16,605 nucleotides of DNA. It comes from Euryarchaeota archaeon UBA128. Lineage in GTDB: Archaea > Thermoplasmatota > Poseidoniia > Poseidoniales > Poseidoniaceae. Both the position numbers and the translations under genes were made by a program. The stretch spans positions 1,960 through 18,564 of the forward strand of contig DALZ01000127.1 in NCBI GenBank assembly GCA_002496955.1, written 5' to 3'. Positions 6,699 through 14,200 of the stretch are shown here, piece after piece (position 1 is the first letter of the stretch; each line of letters starts with the position of its first letter). Under the pieces are notes generated by a model. That model saw only the letters and a program-made list of their open reading frames with translations. It was not told where the DNA came from and did not search any database.

Positions 6699-7139
6699 AT
6701 GTCAGACAAATCTGTGAATGTTGAAAGCAGAACATCTTCACAGGATAAACGCTGGACTATTATGGCAGCATTACTCGGGACAAACACTGCAATAATGCTT
6801 TTTCAAGGCATAGAACAAGAGTCTGACCCCAAACAAATACGAGAAATAGCCCTCTCTATAATCGCAGCAACGTTACCATTTCAAGGGATATATTTCTTAA
6901 TCTATACCTACATGTTAGAAAATAACGGTAAACTAAGCGAAGAAATAACCAATCGATTAGATCGTGCCTCTGCAGTTTGCCAAGTCATTGCATACCTATC
7001 TCTAGTTGGTGTTGGAATGATGTGGTATAACATATCAATTTTTGTCGGCATATTTTTCTTAGTTTCCACCGTCTTAGCTGTGCTGTTCATTAGAATCGCG
7101 ATGGCCCCTGTCGTATCTTCAAGCAAAAAAGGTGCTTAG
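6699..7139 (+). CDS. Small four-helix membrane protein of unknown function
   Basis: I do not recognise this 146-residue protein. It has a polar N-terminus of about 18 residues, then four predicted membrane helices at about 19-37, 48-72, 90-109 and 112-135, and a short Lys-rich C-terminus (SSSKKGA). Between helices 2 and 3 lies a charged loop (about 74-90, ENNGKLSEEITNRLDRA). No catalytic, metal-binding or transporter motif is visible. It is divergent from purB. Its last 21 bases overlap the convergent gene 7119-7373, which also encodes a membrane protein. It is a credible gene because the frame shows clean helix periodicity and a promoter-like box at the right distance. Function is unknown. 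Confidence 0.7.
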   Translation: MSDKSVNVESRTSSQDKRWTIMAALLGTNTAIMLFQGIEQESDPKQIREIALSIIAATLPFQGIYFLIYTYMLENNGKLSEEITNRLDRASAVCQVIAYLSLVGVGMMWYNISIFVGIFFLVSTVLAVLFIRIAMAPVVSSSKKGA

Positions 7140-7373
7140 AACTTTTAGAGCAATACCTGTAACAGTGGCAACAATCAACAGCAGTATCATCATAGAAACT
7201 GGCCCATATTGATTTTTATCGTTGAACGCAGTTCCCAACAACCCGTCTCGTGATATTGCGTGACCTATACTATTCGCTTCGGAATACTCACCAAGCGGCT
7301 TGCGCGGTATCCTTTCGCCTTTTTTTACTACAAATGTAACAACGTCTTTGTCACTCTTGTCACTGCCAGTCAT
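7119..7373 (-). CDS. Small tail-anchored membrane protein of unknown function
   Basis: This 84-residue protein is not recognised. Residues 1-57 are polar and charged, with a basic patch VVKKGERIPRKP (15-26). Residues 58-80 form one hydrophobic helix followed by only a few residues, so it is probably tail-anchored with the N-terminal part in the cytoplasm. The ATG at 7373 has no SD, but AAATAAT (ATTATTT on its strand, 7398-7404) is centred about 28 bases upstream, as for a leaderless gene. It converges on and overlaps the 6699 gene by 21 bases, and diverges from the RecA-like gene at 7457. It resembles neither SecE nor Sec61-beta closely enough to name it. Confidence 0.6.
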   Translation of the reverse strand: MTGSDKSDKDVVTFVVKKGERIPRKPLGEYSEANSIGHAISRDGLLGTAFNDKNQYGPVSMMILLLIVATVTGIALKVLSTFFA

Positions 7374-7397
7374 ATTACACGCTAGTATGCTCTGGTC

Positions 7398-7427
7398 AAA
7401 TAATCTTGCTATACTTAACCAAAATAG
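7398..7427. promoter_or_regulatory. Divergent promoter between the genes at 7373 and 7457
   Basis: Two TATA-like boxes face opposite ways: ATTATTT on the minus strand (7398-7404), about 28 bases from the ATG at 7373, and AAAATAG on the plus strand (7421-7427), about 33 bases from the ATG at 7457. CTATACTTAA (7409-7418) lies between them. Neither gene has an SD, so both could be leaderless. Confidence 0.4.
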
Positions 7428-7456
7428 TCATTCACTATCGACCCCTACATCACATC

Positions 7457-8050
7457 ATGAGATGGATAACTGATTCACTTCCAAATCGTATGCACATGGC
7501 GGTTGAGGGAAGTTCCGGTGGCACTTCCCTTGGGCTACACATGGCTGCAGATGCTATCAGCACAGGCGGGAGAGTTCTATGGGTAGGTTTAGAGATGCCC
7601 AACCCTTCAAGATTCCCGCAGTTATTTTCCCATCTCTCGCCAGTTGCTGCGTCTAAATTTCACGCACTATTGATTGGTGGAGCGCTTGAAAAAGCCGTTG
7701 AAACAGTAACATCAGCAACATCAACACTTCCATCCGTCAAGTTAGTTGTTTTCGATGACTGGTGTGAATCAAGCGGCCATATTCCAAAATCAGAACTTGA
7801 ATTAATTCGACATCTATCAAACGTTATTGATAAATCCATACGTTTGTTGTTGATAAGCAAGGGCACAGTTGATGCCAGTGGCAAACGGAAAGGAAGAATT
7901 TTTGCTAGGGCAGAATCTTTCTTTTCTGAGGCTGGTTTTGATATACTTACCCTGGCAAAAGATGATACTGGATATTACCGTCATTTACTCATTGGAGAAT
8001 CTTTGACCAATTTGAAAATAGAGGATAGTGGGTTTGTCACTATCGCCTAA
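7457..8050 (+). CDS. RecA/KaiC-like protein with degenerate Walker A motif
   Basis: Protein of 197 residues with the outline of a RecA-superfamily core like RadB or KaiC. After a short lead, VEGSSGGTSLGL (17-28) occupies the P-loop position, helix 29-36 follows, then strand RVLWVGLEM (39-47), and LVVFDDW (96-102) looks like a Walker B strand. The P-loop lacks the lysine of GxxxxGK[ST]; the matching place holds Thr, so normal ATP hydrolysis is doubtful. A later strand IRLLLIS (128-134) and a basic GKRKGR (142-147) complete the visible core. The frame extends back to a TTG at 7406, but the ATG at 7457 fits the TATA-like box and places the first strand normally. It overlaps the convergent 8047 gene by four bases. 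Exact role unknown; a RadB-like or KaiC-like pseudo-ATPase is my best description. Confidence 0.6.
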   Translation: MRWITDSLPNRMHMAVEGSSGGTSLGLHMAADAISTGGRVLWVGLEMPNPSRFPQLFSHLSPVAASKFHALLIGGALEKAVETVTSATSTLPSVKLVVFDDWCESSGHIPKSELELIRHLSNVIDKSIRLLLISKGTVDASGKRKGRIFARAESFFSEAGFDILTLAKDDTGYYRHLLIGESLTNLKIEDSGFVTIA

Positions 8051-8289
8051 TTATCATTATCACCAAGCAATTCAGCCATTTCTTCCAGTGCATCATCATC
8101 AGGTTCCTCGAACTGTTTGGGATTTTTAGCGGCTCCAGAAATAACATCAGAGCCTGCGATATTTGGCCCAAAATCATCGATTGCAATTTTCCGGTTATCT
8201 CTTGCCTGCCTTAGAATGTAGTACAACATTACCAAAAAGGAAACGACAAATAAGGCATAGGCAATAACCCTAGTCGTTGGTTCAGCCAT
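8047..8289 (-). CDS. Small single-helix membrane protein with acidic tail
   Basis: This 80-residue protein is not recognised. One membrane helix spans about 7-26, followed by a basic stop-transfer stretch RQARDNRK (27-34), which predicts the rest lies in the cytoplasm. The C-terminal part is strongly acidic (EEPDDDALEEMAELLGDNDN, 61-80) and may be a protein contact surface. The ATG at 8289 has no SD; the palindromic AT-rich box at 8317-8334 is at promoter distance. Its stop overlaps the stop of the RecA-like gene by four bases, tail to tail. It lies downstream of tiaS on the same strand with a 60-base gap, so read-through transcription is also possible. Confidence 0.6.
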   Translation of the reverse strand: MAEPTTRVIAYALFVVSFLVMLYYILRQARDNRKIAIDDFGPNIAGSDVISGAAKNPKQFEEPDDDALEEMAELLGDNDN

Positions 8290-8316
8290 GGTTTAGCCAC
8301 TAGAATTTCGCATTTG

Positions 8317-8334
8317 TAAATTATCCATAATTTA
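8317..8334. promoter_or_regulatory. Perfect AT-rich palindrome at the promoter of the 8289 gene
   Basis: Arms TAAATTAT and ATAATTTA are perfect 8-base complements around a CC spacer. The proximal arm on the minus strand, ATAATTTA, is centred about 31 bases from the ATG at 8289, a good place for a TATA box. The symmetry could instead be an operator overlapping the TATA box, or part of the 3' end of the tiaS transcript. Confidence 0.4.
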
Positions 8335-8349
8335 GACTTAACACCGTTT

Positions 8350-9537
8350 TTAGCCCGTCAATGGTTTTGATAGATGCCTCAACGAGTCTTTCGGGGGTTG
8401 AACCCAGCCCATAAAGGGTGGAATTCGTTCGGTAAAATCCCAGTCTAGATTTGAGGTCTTCCGGCATTTAGGACATCTCAATTGTTGGCCTTTCCCCATA
8501 GACTTCATTGTCACGTCACAGACATTACACTTTGGCCGTTGTTTTTTTGGAACAGCTTCCACTAGTTTTATTCTCTCTAGGTGAATAGCACCATCTGGAC
8601 TCAGCAAGCCGTTGTATGATATTTTATCGTCAGGTTTCAGCCATTGAGCGAGTAATTTTACATCGCCTGATTCACTGAACGCCATCAGTGTTTCACCAGT
8701 GTGACAGACTAGTTTCACCGTCCCACGTTTTTTCACTTCGACGTTTTTTACTGTGGCAGTTAAATTTGCTAATAAGTGATCATCTGTTGCTTGATTTGTC
8801 TGAAAAACAACATTTCCTACTACTGGTTCCGTATCATTTGAGTCAATCAGATATTTACATCCCTGAAGTGCTGATTGGTGAGTTTTTGCTCTTAATCCGA
8901 ACAATACCGGACAGTTACCTCTTGGAGAAATTAAAACAGACTTTGAGCGTAAATCCCGGGACATGAAGATATTAGGGTCATTATCTAGTTCACGCAGTCT
9001 GTCAAAATCAACTCTCCTTGGTATGCAGTTGTCAATTGCTGTTTGCTGCCTCCAACTGATTGCTTCAAAAGTAAAAGTGTCAGCGGGCCAGGCAACGGCT
9101 GCCGTTGCCCCAATTTTTCCATGACCACCCCATGAAATTTTGGCATTAGGAATTTCATCAATGGTAACTTCTCTCTGGACGCAATTCCAGTATGTTGCCT
9201 CATCAGGCTGAGTCTCAAACCACACCATTCCGGGGTCTGCTGGGAACTGCGTTCGATTTGATATGCTAGAATCTGTAACCATTCCCTTGAGAGGTAATAT
9301 TTTTTGTACCCACCACTGGTCTAAGTAATCAATCAATTTTTCATCTGATTGCCCAAGTATTTCTACTGCCACTGCTGCATTCCCTCGAGTTCGTCGTCTC
9401 GCAAATGGGTATAGTCTTACTAAGCGAAAGTTGTTGACTTGGTAGTCACTAGGAAGGTTTTGCAACAGTTCAAACAACGAATAAGTCGTACAGCCCCCAC
9501 CTAAGTGGTCAGTGTCATCAAGTCCCAGCCACCCCAT
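8350..9537 (-). CDS. tiaS: tRNA(Ile2) 2-agmatinylcytidine synthetase TiaS
   Basis: Archaeal TiaS, 395 residues. It uses ATP and agmatine to change the wobble cytidine C34 of tRNA-Ile(CAU) into agmatidine, so that the tRNA reads AUA instead of AUG. Family motifs are GLDDTDHLGGGCTTY (5-19), RLVRLYPFARRRTRGNAAV (38-56) and FQTNQATDDHL (245-255, compare TNQGTDAHL in other members). An OB-fold-like domain follows at about 256-330, and a zinc ribbon at C337-x2-C340 and C355-x2-C358. All expected parts are present. The ATG at 9537 has GGTGA a few bases upstream and lies four bases after the stop of the HAD phosphatase gene, so the two are probably co-transcribed. The substrate tRNA is not in this window. 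Confidence 0.95.
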   Translation of the reverse strand: MGWLGLDDTDHLGGGCTTYSLFELLQNLPSDYQVNNFRLVRLYPFARRRTRGNAAVAVEILGQSDEKLIDYLDQWWVQKILPLKGMVTDSSISNRTQFPADPGMVWFETQPDEATYWNCVQREVTIDEIPNAKISWGGHGKIGATAAVAWPADTFTFEAISWRQQTAIDNCIPRRVDFDRLRELDNDPNIFMSRDLRSKSVLISPRGNCPVLFGLRAKTHQSALQGCKYLIDSNDTEPVVGNVVFQTNQATDDHLLANLTATVKNVEVKKRGTVKLVCHTGETLMAFSESGDVKLLAQWLKPDDKISYNGLLSPDGAIHLERIKLVEAVPKKQRPKCNVCDVTMKSMGKGQQLRCPKCRKTSNLDWDFTERIPPFMGWVQPPKDSLRHLSKPLTG

Positions 9538-9541
9538 TAAC

Positions 9542-10213
9542 TCACCTTACAGGTTGAAAATCATCCCCTTCATCATTAGTATTTATCACTCTGTGAATTA
9601 CCTGGTTTATACCAATATGTTGGTTGACTTTAAACAATCTAACACCACGAGCCCAGCCTGCACCTAAGTCGCTTTTTCGGTCCCCAATTATCAAATCCAA
9701 AGGATTAGTTGCAGGGGGTTTTTCTCTCCACCAATTTACTTTAACTACTTGGTCAGGAATCTCAATATTTGTATTCAAACCTTTATCCAACTTCAATCCA
9801 TCTCTAAGGCAACTTTCGCCAAGATAAAGCATGCCTGGCATGGGCTTTCTGCACTTACACCGATCAATCTGACGATGGGGGCATGTAACGATTAGGTCGA
9901 TTGTTGCATCATTATCTATCTCAATTATCATACTTTGAAGACGCTCGTGAATTTGACTCAATCTGTTTGGTCCCCACAATTGTCGAGCAATTGCTGATTG
10001 ATTAGTCACGATGCAGATGAGGAATCCTTGTCGCTTCAAATCTCCTATCGCCTCAGCGGCCCCGTCTAGCAGTTTCACCTCGTCTGGATTGTTAATATAA
10101 TTCGGGCTTCCAATGTTGATAACACCGTCCCTATCTAGAAAAGCAATTGCTCCATTTGGTTTCACATTTGCCGGAAACTTTGTCGACATTACCTCAACAA
10201 TTGCTCCGTGCAT
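9542..10213 (-). CDS. HAD-family phosphatase of the HisB-N/GmhB type
   Basis: Phosphatase of about 223 residues. Motif I is FLDRDGVIN, with nucleophile and acid Asp27 and Asp29; motif II is VTNQS (69-73); the acidic motif is GDRKSD (177-182). A zinc loop C111-P-H113 ... C119-K-C121 matches the C-x-H-x5-C-x-C spacing I recall for the histidinol-phosphatase domain of HisB rather than the longer loop of E. coli GmhB. The substrate could be histidinol phosphate or a sugar bisphosphate. An unusual segment of about 30 residues (about 145-172, including WWREKPP) separates the zinc loop from the last motif. Three starts are possible: TTG 10231, ATG 10213 and ATG 10189. I chose 10213 because an A-run on its strand (10241-10247) is about 30 bases upstream; 10189 has GAGGT, but only one base from the ATG. 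It precedes tiaS by four bases. Confidence 0.82.
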   Translation of the reverse strand: MHGAIVEVMSTKFPANVKPNGAIAFLDRDGVINIGSPNYINNPDEVKLLDGAAEAIGDLKRQGFLICIVTNQSAIARQLWGPNRLSQIHERLQSMIIEIDNDATIDLIVTCPHRQIDRCKCRKPMPGMLYLGESCLRDGLKLDKGLNTNIEIPDQVVKVNWWREKPPATNPLDLIIGDRKSDLGAGWARGVRLFKVNQHIGINQVIHRVINTNDEGDDFQPVR

Positions 10214-10245
10214 GGCACTCGCTGTTAACAACCGTTCATGTTTTT

Positions 10246-10260
10246 TTGCATCTTATGCAA
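10246..10260. promoter_or_regulatory. TTGCAT/ATGCAA palindrome between the phosphatase gene and artA
   Basis: Perfect 6-base arms TTGCAT and ATGCAA flank a CTT spacer, next to a T-run (10241-10247). It lies in the short divergent region, 33-47 bases upstream of the chosen phosphatase start and 34-48 bases upstream of the chosen artA start, so one bound regulator could affect both genes. The ATG inside the right arm (10255) is in frame with artA and is the main rival start. Confidence 0.4.
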
Positions 10261-10293
10261 GTTTTGAAGACTATCGATTGCCTCGGGCGATGT

Positions 10294-11205
10294 ATGGAGA
10301 GTGCGTCGATTGTACCAATTCTAGGTGCGATTGGATTATTGAGTTTGGCTATCTCATGGCATTTTCGGCAGCGAGACACTACCTATGTCGCACAGGTTGG
10401 TTGGATACTTGTTGGAGTGTATTTCTTCACCGATGCTTGGGATTATCAGGCAAAGGGCGACATCATACTAACCGTGATGTGTTTATTGGCATTACCAATA
10501 ACACTAGGGATCGCTAAGTGGGAATCTAATGTCCAAGATAAGAAGGCAAGGAGTGCGCTTTTCTGGGCACGGGGAGCAATGGCTTATGCCGGTGGCCCTT
10601 ACTTGCTTATTGCTCACGTCCCATGGTTAAACGTTCTTGCCATTTGGTTTGTCGCATCCCAAGTAGCACTATTCTATCGATTATCGGGGACTGGAAATAT
10701 TGAACTTGGTGAAACGTGGGTTCAAACCTCATCTGGTAGAGTTACATGGGATGAGTGGGATGGCAATAAATGGTTCAGCGCTGAAACAATCGGTGAGTTT
10801 CCGTTTCAAACCGAACTAGTGATGGCAGATGGAACTTTCATTGGAATAAACTTTGTTCTAGCGTGCACAGCTCTACAGTCGATGGTCATCTTCATTGGTG
10901 CCATCTCTGTTCTTGACCTTGATTGGCGACGACGGATAAGAGCAATTCTATTCACGATACCAGTAATACATGTGTTGAACGTATTTCGGAATGTTGGTTT
11001 GATATGGATGCATCAGACCTACACATCGTGGTCATTTTACGGTATGAGTGTCTTTGAATTTGGTCACAATTATGCTGCAAGATTTGTTTCACTTTTCGCC
11101 ATGTTTTTCATGGCCCTAATTATGTTTGAAATACTCCCAGAATTACATCGTCACATCGTAAGATTGCTGAGACCAATCGGTATAATGCAACCAAGCAAGC
11201 GCTAG
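10294..11205 (+). CDS. artA: Archaeosortase A-like transpeptidase
   Basis: Polytopic membrane cysteine protease/transpeptidase of the exosortase/archaeosortase family, about 303 residues. In Haloferax, ArtA removes the C-terminal PGF-CTERM helix of surface proteins and helps attach them to membrane lipid. Counting from the ATG at 10294, the catalytic Cys is C191 in ACTALQS, the Arg is R232 in HVLNVFRN, and the third catalytic position is in FGHNYAAR (257-264, His or Arg). Seven or eight hydrophobic helices are visible, the first at about 5-21. The frame is open from 10147, but earlier starts would run into the divergent phosphatase gene. ATG 10255 (316 residues) is the alternative. It ends three bases from the convergent surface-protein gene, which does not look like its substrate. 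Confidence 0.88.
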   Translation: MESASIVPILGAIGLLSLAISWHFRQRDTTYVAQVGWILVGVYFFTDAWDYQAKGDIILTVMCLLALPITLGIAKWESNVQDKKARSALFWARGAMAYAGGPYLLIAHVPWLNVLAIWFVASQVALFYRLSGTGNIELGETWVQTSSGRVTWDEWDGNKWFSAETIGEFPFQTELVMADGTFIGINFVLACTALQSMVIFIGAISVLDLDWRRRIRAILFTIPVIHVLNVFRNVGLIWMHQTYTSWSFYGMSVFEFGHNYAARFVSLFAMFFMALIMFEILPELHRHIVRLLRPIGIMQPSKR

Positions 11206-11208
11206 TCT

Positions 11209-14200
11209 CTATTGTTTAATCCACGGATTATTCGGATCGCTTCTCTGCCATTTGTATCCTGAGCCGTTTGGGTATTCTATGGTTTCAATACCGTTCTCAT
11301 CAATCATACCCAACAGTTGTGTTGGTGGTGATTCGGGTTGTGATAGTAGTTGTTCGAATAAGTTATCATGATTAATTTCTTGAGCTGTCGAGGGGGTTTT
11401 GTCAATTCGCTTAGGGTCATAGTTTACATTACTTGATTCAGGAATGTTGTTATTTTCTACGTTATTTACTGGTTGGTGTAAGTCTAGCATCTGCTCAGAG
11501 ATGTTGTATTGTTTTGTGTCATTCCATGCCAGATCTTGGTTAGTTTTTCTGCCACCTCGACTGATTAATACCAGCATTGCGAGTAGGCCAATGGCTAGGA
11601 TTGCACCGGCTGAATAAATGAATTCATTGGCCACAGAAGGCGCTAAATCAGCGTTATCTCCAACCCCATCACCATCGCTGTCTTTGGTTTCGTCCGGGTC
11701 ATCCGGAAATGCATCTTCACTATCAGGGACTCCATCACTATCTCTGTCAAAAGCATTGAACGTGGTCTCGCATAAAATCATTATTATGTCAACCTCTGAT
11801 AATGAAATCTGTCTGTCTGAATCAATGTCGGCATCAAGGAAATCGTAATTGTTCTCATAAACTTCAGAAGAGAGTTTCTCGATACTTACTGGGTCGTTGT
11901 TGCTGGAGAGTTGGCTGAAAATTAGTTTTATTTCGTTGTCGCAGGAACAGGATAGTTGAAGAATTTCAGCAAATTCAATTTCGCCATCAGAATTAATGTC
12001 CGCGCTTGCAAAACTAAATTTTTCTTCATTTAAAGTCACCATTTCAAACTCTTCTTCACTCAACACGCCATCAGAATTCCTGTCGCTAGCCTTCATGACT
12101 TGTTCAGCCTCATCACGGCAGGTATCCCTAACGCTTAGTGAGTCTTGGTCGTCGATTTCATCTATTGGTTCAATAAATTGGGAATCAACCCAACTTGCCA
12201 TTATAGTAACATCGCTAAAGTCCTCTATCGACTCTAACTTAATGTCAAATCTTCCATTTGCTGGAAATTCAACGTAAACCATCTGTTCAGTATTTTCCCC
12301 ATTTGACTCAATACTAATGGATTCAGTGGTGTAACTGCTACCGGGCTTCTGCCGTCCATCAGCCTTAAAATCATCTTCAAAGAATTCAAAGAAGTCATCA
12401 AATTCCAGAACAACAGTTTCTCCAATAACCTCGATTTCCAGAACTCCATTTCCGCCGTAAGTTTGAACAATCAAGAAATCTCCAGGATTATCTAGTTCAA
12501 CATAAAAATTCAGGCTATTGCCTGCAGGTGCTTCAATACCGGACAATTCCTCACCATTGAACAACTGGATTGGCGTTCCATCATATTCCCAGACATATCG
12601 GTCTTCAAACGAGGCGGTAATAGTCACATCCCCAAACACCATCTCTGTATCCAACAAGATATACCACATTCCAGGTGTTGGGTCATTGAAACCAATCCTG
12701 TCGCCTGCCCCGGGGCTATTACTACGATATGTATAATCCGAGGCAGTAGGCGATGTAGACAGCATGGCGTAGAGTGATGCTTCGCCAAAACCTCCGTTGA
12801 GGTCAATCTCTAGTCGCTCTATTTCATTAGGAACATCGATTTTGAAGTATTGACTTAGTCCAGTATATCCACTAAGTGGGCCGTAAGGTATTCCGGGGCT
12901 TAACTCAATGGCATCTTCCGGATCAATATTTTCTGGCTGAAATGACATCGACGCAACGATGGTAAAATCGCTCGCTTTACCGTATGTATAAGCAGCGATG
13001 TAGTATATTCCGGGTTCTAAGTCATACAAAGCTACTTGTTGGTCATTGCCAGGGCCAGTTGACCAATCAGATTTAGCGTTTGAATCAATGAATTCTCCAA
13101 TCACTCCCATATCATCAAATTCCTCAAACCACGGTTCCTCCCAGCCAAAAAATGAGTTGAACGGGTCAGGGACTGTTTGTGATGCTATAGCAAGATCAAC
13201 ATTTCCGCTACCGCCATATGTCTCGACAGTTAAAAGTGACAAATTTTCCGTGACGTTGACGTAATAATACAAAACACGGTCTTCATCTGGTGCACCTCTG
13301 CCGGGGTTTATTTTTTGACTTGTTACAGGAATTTCGTTCACTAATTCAGTCATTTCGTCAAGTGATGGTGGAGGATCTGCGATGTCCATGAAAGTATAAA
13401 TGGTCATATCTTCAATATCGGTTGTCGGTATTATCACCATCCAAAGTATCCCTTCACTTGGCCATTCATAATCAACCCACATGTAGTTATAATTTTCTAG
13501 AATTTCATCATCATGCTGCCAAGAATTCGGAATGTAATCATGCCCAAAATATACGTCAAAACTATACTCTTCCCAATCATCCCAATCCTCGAAATCAACA
13601 TATGCATCAATATACAACTCTCGCGTATATTGCTCAATTTCGATGAAAAACAACAGTTGATCACCTGCTTGACCGCTAATTCCGGATACTTCATCATCGG
13701 AAAATAGTTCTACAGCTTGGGCAACAATTGTCCCGTCGGGCATAACCCAAGACGCTCCAATTATGTCTCCAACAAACTCCTGACTCTCATCTTCGGTTAT
13801 CGGCCCTTCACCTTCAAGAAACAGCCATTCTAGTTCTATATCATCACTGCTGACAGTCATTGAATCGATTAGGCCCCGGTAAAAATTACAATCGCAACCT
13901 GCGCCCATCTTGCCAATAATCAATTCGTCACAATCATCGCCAGACTGGTAGCAATCATTAGAGCCAAAATCACCTTGCGGTATGTTGGCGTCGTTGGCAG
14001 GTATCTCTCCAGATACTGCTCCATCAATGTAAAAATATCCGCCTACACCTTCCTCGATTTGCACGCCAACTTCTACCCAAGTATTCTCAGGTATGAGTTC
14101 TGTTGATGTTGGATGGCGGGATATGGAATATTCGCTAGAATACGCCAGTGCTCCGTCATGTATATACAGGCCCCATCCATAATCTCCAAGCATGGTAAGG

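Noticed and set aside
7406..7456. TTG start 17 codons upstream of the RecA-like ATG
   Set aside because: The added stretch overlaps the divergent promoter boxes and carries no domain feature.
10147..10293. N-terminal extension of artA to 10147
   Set aside because: It would be antisense to the first codons of the phosphatase gene, lies before the first membrane helix, and contains the intergenic palindrome.
11600..12100. EF-hand/TSP3 coding region as a tandem DNA repeat
   Set aside because: The similarity is at the level of Asp/Gly codons in calcium loops; no exact DNA repeat unit is visible.
11618..12277. Long open frames on the plus strand opposite the surface-protein gene
   Set aside because: They mirror Ser/Asp-rich codons of the real gene, have no SD or promoter, and show no protein-like features.
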